From NCBI GenBank assembly GCA_029098065.1, contig JAQXNP010000097.1:1-10007 (forward strand): 10,007 nt of DNA. The letters run 5' to 3'. Numbering within the stretch: position 1 is the first letter of the stretch; each line of letters opens with the position of its first letter. The notes under the pieces are model-generated. The model searched no databases and was not told the DNA's origin. It was given only the letters and a program-made list of their open reading frames with translations. Positions 5,754-10,007 of this stretch are shown one piece after another. A program made the translations under genes and the position numbers. The stretch is from Clostridiales bacterium. Its GTDB lineage: Bacteria; Bacillota; Clostridia; Oscillospirales; Oscillospiraceae.

Positions 5754-7070
5754 ATGAATGAAACATCCACCGGCTTTGAAGTAAAACCGGAACAGAGGCA
5801 GAGCTGGGTCTCCATCGCCATGGTGTGGGCGGGCGGCATGATCTGCGTCCCCTGCCTCATGATCGGCGGCGTGCTGTCCGGAGGCGGACTGTCCATTCCC
5901 CAGATCATCCTGTCCATTCTCATTGGCTACGGCCTCATCTGTGCCTACATGATTTTTATCGGCATGTCCGCCTGCGACACCGGCCTGCCCGTCTCCGTCA
6001 TGGCGGAGGGCGCTCTGGGCAAGCAGGGAGCCCGGTACATCATCAGCCTTCTGCTGGCCTTCGCCTGCGTGGGCTGGTTCGGCATCCAGTCGGCCACCTG
6101 CGGCCAGGCCTTCGCCTCCATGCTGGCCGGCATGATGGGCAAAGAGGCCAGCCCCACTATGGTGGCGGTGTCCTCCATCGTCTGGGGCATCATCATGCTG
6201 GTCACCGCCTGTGCCGGATTCAAGGGTCTGAAGTGGCTCAACTACATCGCCGTCCCCCTGCTGGTGGCGGTTTGCATCTACGGGGTTGCCATGGGCTTTG
6301 CCCAGAATGACGGCATGGCCAAAATCGCCGCTTATGATCCGGCCCAGTCCGCCGGAATGGTCTTCGGCATCTCCATGGTGGTGGCCTCCTTCGCCCTGGG
6401 CGGCGTCATCTCCGGCGACTACTGCCGCTTCGCCAGGAGCCGGGCCGATGTGGTCAAGTCCTCCATTGTGGGCGTGATCCCCGCCGGCCTGTTCATGCTC
6501 ATGATGGGCGCGCTGCTGAGCCTGGTCACCGGCCAGTATGACATCTCCGCCATTCTGGCCAGCGTGGGCGTGCCCGTCATCGGCCTCATCGCCCTGGTGT
6601 CCGCCACCTGGACCACCAACGTCACCAACGCCTACTCCGGCGGTCTGGCTATGGCCAATCTGCTGGGCCTGGATGAGAGCAAATTCACCCTGACTACCGG
6701 CGTGGCCGGCACCATCGGCACCGTACTGGCGGCGGCGGGCCTGCTGGGCAAGTTCTCCGCCTTCCTCAACCTTATGTCCGGACTGATCCCTCCTCTGGCC
6801 GGCGTCCTCATCGCCGAGTACTGGCTGGTGAACAAGGGCGACAAGTCCCGCTTCCAGCTCCGCAAGGGCTTCTACGCCCCCGGCGTCATCTCCTTCCTGG
6901 TCGGCGCCATCGCGGCCTGCATCACCGGCGGCACCTTTGCCAACTTCCCGGCGCTGGCCTCTGTGTCCTTCCTGAATGTGCCCTTCTTTGTGGGCCCCAT
7001 CAACGGAATCGTCATCTCCCTGATCCTTCATACCCTTCTCTCCAAAGTCATGGGGACCAAGGCGGAGTGA
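5754..7070 (+). CDS. NCS1 family permease, CodB (cytosine permease)-like
   Basis: This 438-residue integral membrane protein of the nucleobase:cation symporter-1 family has about 12 predicted membrane helices, the first at about 19-43 and the second at about 47-70. CodB-like landmarks are GWFGIQ (107-112), GDYCRFARSR (221-230), TWTTNVTNAYSGGLA (285-299) and IPPLAGVLIAEYW (345-357), each aligning with E. coli CodB from memory. The family takes up cytosine, purines, allantoin or hydantoins with a cation, so the exact substrate is open. A hydantoin-like ring compound would suit the enzymes encoded next. The ATG at 5754 has AAAGGAGG (5739-5746) seven bases upstream. An in-frame TTG at 5709 lies inside the leader hairpin with no ribosome site and was not used. 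It is first in a three-gene operon. Confidence 0.93.
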   Translation: MNETSTGFEVKPEQRQSWVSIAMVWAGGMICVPCLMIGGVLSGGGLSIPQIILSILIGYGLICAYMIFIGMSACDTGLPVSVMAEGALGKQGARYIISLLLAFACVGWFGIQSATCGQAFASMLAGMMGKEASPTMVAVSSIVWGIIMLVTACAGFKGLKWLNYIAVPLLVAVCIYGVAMGFAQNDGMAKIAAYDPAQSAGMVFGISMVVASFALGGVISGDYCRFARSRADVVKSSIVGVIPAGLFMLMMGALLSLVTGQYDISAILASVGVPVIGLIALVSATWTTNVTNAYSGGLAMANLLGLDESKFTLTTGVAGTIGTVLAAAGLLGKFSAFLNLMSGLIPPLAGVLIAEYWLVNKGDKSRFQLRKGFYAPGVISFLVGAIAACITGGTFANFPALASVSFLNVPFFVGPINGIVISLILHTLLSKVMGTKAE

Positions 7071-7087
7071 ATCGATCCCTGCGGCTC

Positions 7088-7169
7088 CGGCGGGACGGCC
7101 TTGGCTGTCCCGCCGCTGCCGCTGTCCTGTTTCAGAACGGCTGTCCCGCCGGGCGCACAGCTACCCGGC
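7088..7169 (+). other. Structured spacer with alternative hairpins between permease and DUF917 genes
   Basis: Positions 7088-7099 pair with 7104-7115 in a 12-bp hairpin (one G-U) around a CTTG loop. The right-hand sequence GGCTGTCCCGCCG (7103-7115) recurs exactly at 7139-7151, so the left arm could instead pair with that copy over 13 positions. The second copy's end also takes part in a third stem, 7148-7153 with 7164-7169. No T run follows any of them, so this is not a normal terminator. It may set relative expression by RNA processing, pausing or stabilising the upstream message. Confidence 0.6.
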
Positions 7170-7202
7170 CGGGATCCCGAAATAGTGTAAAGGAGTGTTT
7201 CC

Positions 7203-8297
7203 ATGCGTAAGATCGGAATTCCCGAGATCGAAGACATCGCCCTGGGCGCTTCCCTGCTGGGAGCGGGCGGCGGCGGCGATCACTACGTGGGCAAGCTGGT
7301 GGCCATCGGGGCCGTACAGGAACACGGCCCGGTGACCCTTCTGGACCCCGACGAGGTCCCCGACGACGCCCTGGTGGTCCCCATCGCCATGATGGGTGCC
7401 CCCACCATTCTGGCCGAAAAGGCGGTGGGCGCCGGAGAATACCAGTCCATTTACAAGACTGTCTCCAGCTTCTACGGAAAGCCCATCCACGCCCTCATGC
7501 CCATTGAGGCGGGCGGCGTCAACTCCATGCTCCCCATCGCGGCGGCGGCCCGGCTGGGCCTTCCCCTGGTGGATGTGGACGGCATGGGCCGGGCCTTCCC
7601 CGAACTGCAGATGGTCACCTTTACCATCGGCGGCGGCTCCGCCACCCCCATGGCTCTGGTGGATGAGAAGGGCAACTCCTGCATCTTTGATACCGTCACC
7701 AACAAGTGGACCGAGGATCTGGCCCGGGCGGTGACCATGGCCTGCGGCGGCTCGGTATCTGTCTCCCTCTACGCCATGGAGGGGGCTTTCATGAAGAAGT
7801 ACGGCGTCCACGGCATCGTCACCCGCAGCCAGATGCTGGGCTCCGCCATCCGGCGGGTGAAAGAGGCCTCCGACACCACCCCCGAGGAGAAGTTCCTGGA
7901 GATCACCGAGGGCTTCCGGCTCTTCAAGGGCAAGATCAGCGACGTGCTCCGGGAAGTCCGGGGTGCCTTCAACTTCGGCCGGGTGGTACTGGACGGCATC
8001 GGCGAGGACAAGGGCCGCTCCGCCTCCGTCTCCTTCCAGAATGAGAACCTGGTGGCCGAGGTGGACGGGGAGATCCTGGCAACTGTGCCCGATCTTATCT
8101 GCCTGGTGGACACCGAGACCTTCACCCCCGTCCCCACCGACGCGCTGAAGTACGGCAAACGGGTGCTGGTGGTGGGCCTCAAGTGTTTCCCGCTGTGGCG
8201 CACTCCCGAGGGGCTGTCCCTGGTGGGCCCCCGGTACTTCGGAGTGGACACCGACTATATCCCGCTGGAAGAGCGCTGCAAGGGAGGGCGTAAGTGA
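7203..8297 (+). CDS. DUF917 / S-Me-THD family protein
   Basis: This 364-residue soluble protein belongs to the DUF917 family (PF06032). Recognition rests on the glycine-rich GASLLGAGGGGDHYVGK (15-31), AMMGAP (62-67), IEAGGVNSMLPIAAAARLG (101-119) and DVDGMGRAFPE (124-134), all family hallmarks. From memory, Pfam has renamed the family after S-methyl-thiohydantoin desulfurase in connection with ergothioneine breakdown; most members, including this one, have no tested reaction. DUF917 genes commonly sit next to, or are fused with, hydantoinase/oxoprolinase-type ATPases, as here. The ATG at 7203 has AAAGGAG (7189-7195) seven bases upstream. Its stop TGA shares a base with the start of the next gene, so the two are probably made in equal amounts and may form a complex. 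I infer a role in opening or modifying a hydantoin-like ring. Confidence 0.93.
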   Translation: MRKIGIPEIEDIALGASLLGAGGGGDHYVGKLVAIGAVQEHGPVTLLDPDEVPDDALVVPIAMMGAPTILAEKAVGAGEYQSIYKTVSSFYGKPIHALMPIEAGGVNSMLPIAAAARLGLPLVDVDGMGRAFPELQMVTFTIGGGSATPMALVDEKGNSCIFDTVTNKWTEDLARAVTMACGGSVSVSLYAMEGAFMKKYGVHGIVTRSQMLGSAIRRVKEASDTTPEEKFLEITEGFRLFKGKISDVLREVRGAFNFGRVVLDGIGEDKGRSASVSFQNENLVAEVDGEILATVPDLICLVDTETFTPVPTDALKYGKRVLVVGLKCFPLWRTPEGLSLVGPRYFGVDTDYIPLEERCKGGRK

Positions 8298-8299
8298 TG
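8281..8299 (+). promoter_or_regulatory. Ribosome site and TGATG junction deciding the hydantoinase start
   Basis: AGGGAGGG (8281-8288) lies inside the end of the DUF917 gene, eight bases before the ATG at 8297. The DUF917 stop (8295-8297) and this ATG (8297-8299) share one base as TGATG, a common translational coupling junction. A GTG at 8294, one codon earlier, is in frame but only five bases from the ribosome site and would add a second methionine. Confidence 0.75.
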
Positions 8300-9859
8300 T
8301 ATAAGCTGGGCATTGACGTAGGCGGCACCAACACAGACGCCGTCCTCATTGACGAAAATCTGAAGGTCGTGGCCTCGGTGAAGCGCCACACCACCCCTGA
8401 CGCCTACGACGGCATTCTCCACGCCGTTAGGGCGGTGCTGGAGGAGTCCGGCGTGGACCGCAGCCAGATCGGGCAGGCCATGCTGGGCACCACCCAGTGC
8501 ACCAACGCCATCGTGGAGCGCAAGCACCTGGCTCCCATCGGAGTGCTGCGCCTGGGCGCTCCCGCCACGGTGGGCATCCCCCCCATGGTGGACTGGGCCG
8601 AGGATCTGAAGCGGATCGCGGTAAAGACCGCCGTCATCGGCGGCGGCTTTGAATATGACGGCAAGGAGCTGGCCCCCTTTGACGAGGCGGCCGCCCGGGC
8701 CTTTTTCCAGGAACTGAAGGAGAAGGGCGTCAAGTCGGTGGCCATCTCCTGTGTCTTCTCCACCGTCCGGAACGACCACGAACTGGCCGCCGCCAAGCTG
8801 TGCCGGGAGGTCATGGGGGAGGACACCCACGTGTCCATCTCCAGCGAGATCGGCTCCATGGGCCTCATTGAGCGGGAAAACGCCACCATTCTGAACGCGG
8901 CGCTCTACCAGGTGGCCCAGTCCTTTACCGAGGGCTTCGCCAAGTCCCTGGCTGACGAGGGCATCACCAACGCCGACGTCTACCTCTCTCAGAACGACGG
9001 AACTCTGATGACCATGGAGTACGCCCGGCGCTACCCCATTCTCACCATTGCCTGCGGCCCCACCAACTCCATCCGGGGCGCCAGCTACCTCAGCCAGCTG
9101 AAAAACGCCATCGTCATCGATGTGGGCGGCACTACCACCGACCTGGGCGTTATTCAGAACGGCTTCCCCCGGGAGTCCGGCGTGGCGGTGACCATCGGCG
9201 GAGTGCGGACCAACTTCCGGATGCCCGATGTCATCTCCATCGGTCTGGGCGGCGGCTCCATCGTCCGTCAGCGGCCGGACGGCGCCGTCACCGTGGGACC
9301 AGACTCGGTGGGCTATGAGATCACCGAGAAGGCCCTGTGCTTCGGCGGCGATGTGTGCACCGCCACCGACATCGCCGTCCGGCTGGGGATGACCGAGCTG
9401 GGCGACAAGTCCAGGGTGGCCCATCTCAGCGAGGACTTTGCCCGGAAGGCCATGGCCGCCATCACCGCGCTGGTGGAGGACACGGTGGACGCCATGAAGG
9501 TCTCCGCCGACGATGTGGACGTCATTCTGGTGGGCGGCGGCTCCATCGTCCTGCCCGCCCAGCTGGCCGGGGCCAAAACGGTGGCCAAGCCCGCCGAGGG
9601 CGGAGTGGCCAACGCCATCGGCTCCGCCATCTCCAAGGTCTCCGGCACCTATGAGCAGCTCATCGACTTCAACGAGCACCCCCGGGAGCAGGCGCTGGCC
9701 CAGGCCAAGGAGGAGGCCGCCGCTCTGGCGGTGAAAGCGGGTGCCATCCCCGAAACGGTGGAGATCATCGACGTGGAAGACGTCCCCCTGGCCTATTATC
9801 CCGGCAACACCAGCCGGGTCAAGATCAAGGCCGCGGGGGATCTGGGCAGAAAGATCTGA
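8297..9859 (+). CDS. Hydantoinase/oxoprolinase family ATP-dependent enzyme (compact HyuA type)
   Basis: This 520-residue cytoplasmic protein has the sugar kinase/actin-like ATPase fold of the hydantoinase A/5-oxoprolinase family. The N-terminal phosphate loop is GIDVGGTNTDAVLID (5-19), the second is VIDVGGTTTDLG (273-284), and LVGGGSIVLP (411-420) fits the adenosine site. ISIGLGGGSI (313-322) and GGDVCTATDIA (350-360) are also typical. Family members use ATP to open hydantoin, N-methylhydantoin or 5-oxoproline rings, usually at about 650-700 residues and often with a HyuB subunit. This one is shorter and has no HyuB beside it; its partner is the DUF917 protein, to which it is translationally coupled. 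A joint reaction on a cyclic amide or thiohydantoin taken up by the permease is inferred; the substrate is unknown. It is the last gene of the operon. Confidence 0.92.
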   Translation: MYKLGIDVGGTNTDAVLIDENLKVVASVKRHTTPDAYDGILHAVRAVLEESGVDRSQIGQAMLGTTQCTNAIVERKHLAPIGVLRLGAPATVGIPPMVDWAEDLKRIAVKTAVIGGGFEYDGKELAPFDEAAARAFFQELKEKGVKSVAISCVFSTVRNDHELAAAKLCREVMGEDTHVSISSEIGSMGLIERENATILNAALYQVAQSFTEGFAKSLADEGITNADVYLSQNDGTLMTMEYARRYPILTIACGPTNSIRGASYLSQLKNAIVIDVGGTTTDLGVIQNGFPRESGVAVTIGGVRTNFRMPDVISIGLGGGSIVRQRPDGAVTVGPDSVGYEITEKALCFGGDVCTATDIAVRLGMTELGDKSRVAHLSEDFARKAMAAITALVEDTVDAMKVSADDVDVILVGGGSIVLPAQLAGAKTVAKPAEGGVANAIGSAISKVSGTYEQLIDFNEHPREQALAQAKEEAAALAVKAGAIPETVEIIDVEDVPLAYYPGNTSRVKIKAAGDLGRKI

Positions 9860-9872
9860 CCCCTCTCAGCGC

Positions 9873-9903
9873 AGCCGGGGTCGCCCACGGGGCCCCCGCT
9901 TTT
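9873..9903 (+). terminator. Probable intrinsic terminator of the catabolic operon
   Basis: AGCCGGGG (9873-9880) and CCCCCGCT (9893-9900) form an 8-position stem with one C-C mismatch and a 12-base loop, ending in TTTT (9900-9903). It begins 14 bases after the hydantoinase stop. The stem is imperfect and the T run short, so it is weaker than the two other terminators. In the remaining 104 bases to the end of the window I see no gene or clear signal. Confidence 0.45.
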
Positions 9904-10007
9904 CATATCCGCCCTATCACGCCGCTTATCACATATCCCGCTGCTCCTCCCGGGCCTCGGCCACGGTGTCTGCCTAATAACAGAACCGCCCCCGGCCTTC
10001 AAACACC

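Noticed and set aside
5691-7031. Long minus-strand open frame (446 codons) opposite the permease
   Set aside because: Gly/His/Asp/Gln-rich shadow with no domain; the permease on the plus strand has clear NCS1 motifs.
8255-9679. Long minus-strand open frame (474 codons) opposite the hydantoinase gene
   Set aside because: Low-complexity shadow translation, while the plus strand carries both ATPase phosphate loops.
9916-9962. Minus-strand stretch reading like the tail of a protein (ADTVAEAREEQRDM then stop)
   Set aside because: An in-frame TAG lies directly upstream and there is no ribosome site, so it cannot be the end of a longer gene; too short to claim as a remnant.

Overview
This window reads as GC-rich (roughly two-thirds G+C by eye) chromosomal DNA from an anaerobic member of the Bacillota. 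The reasons are Bacillus-type AGGAGG ribosome sites, some GTG/TTG starts, the two-subunit oxygen-labile [4Fe-4S] L-serine dehydratase, a PlsY acyltransferase, and a Crp/Fnr regulator divergent from a ferredoxin-like protein. The mix is most like gut Oscillospiraceae (the Flavonifractor/Lawsonibacter kind). That placement is inferred from gene content and was not tested by any search. No tRNA, rRNA, CRISPR array, insertion sequence or phage gene was seen.

Layout. Positions 79-750 (minus) encode a Crp/Fnr-type regulator. It is divergent from a 232-residue iron-sulfur protein at 852-1550 (plus). Between them lies a perfect 16-bp Crp/Fnr-style palindrome (762-777) whose centre falls at -41.5 from the likely start of the ferredoxin transcript, the classic class II activator position. 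The ferredoxin gene converges on a serine dehydratase operon (sdaAB 2495-3154, then sdaAA 1608-2486, both minus), and one perfect 16-bp hairpin (1569-1604) can terminate both transcripts. The sda operon is divergent from plsY (3332-3943, plus); both sides have near-consensus sigma-A promoters. plsY is followed after 43 bp by a PucR-family regulator (3987-5585), which ends at a strong terminator.

The right half is a catabolic operon with its own promoter near 5680: a CodB-like NCS1 permease (5754-7070), a DUF917/S-Me-THD protein (7203-8297) and a compact hydantoinase/oxoprolinase-type ATPase (8297-9859), followed by a weak terminator. The adjacent PucR protein is the obvious candidate activator. 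The permease probably brings in a nucleobase-like or hydantoin-like ring compound, and the other two proteins probably process it. The DUF917 + 520-residue hydantoinase pair, with no HyuB, is the least understood part of the window and the best candidate for new biochemistry. Its substrate is unknown; a (thio)hydantoin is a reasonable guess from family knowledge only.
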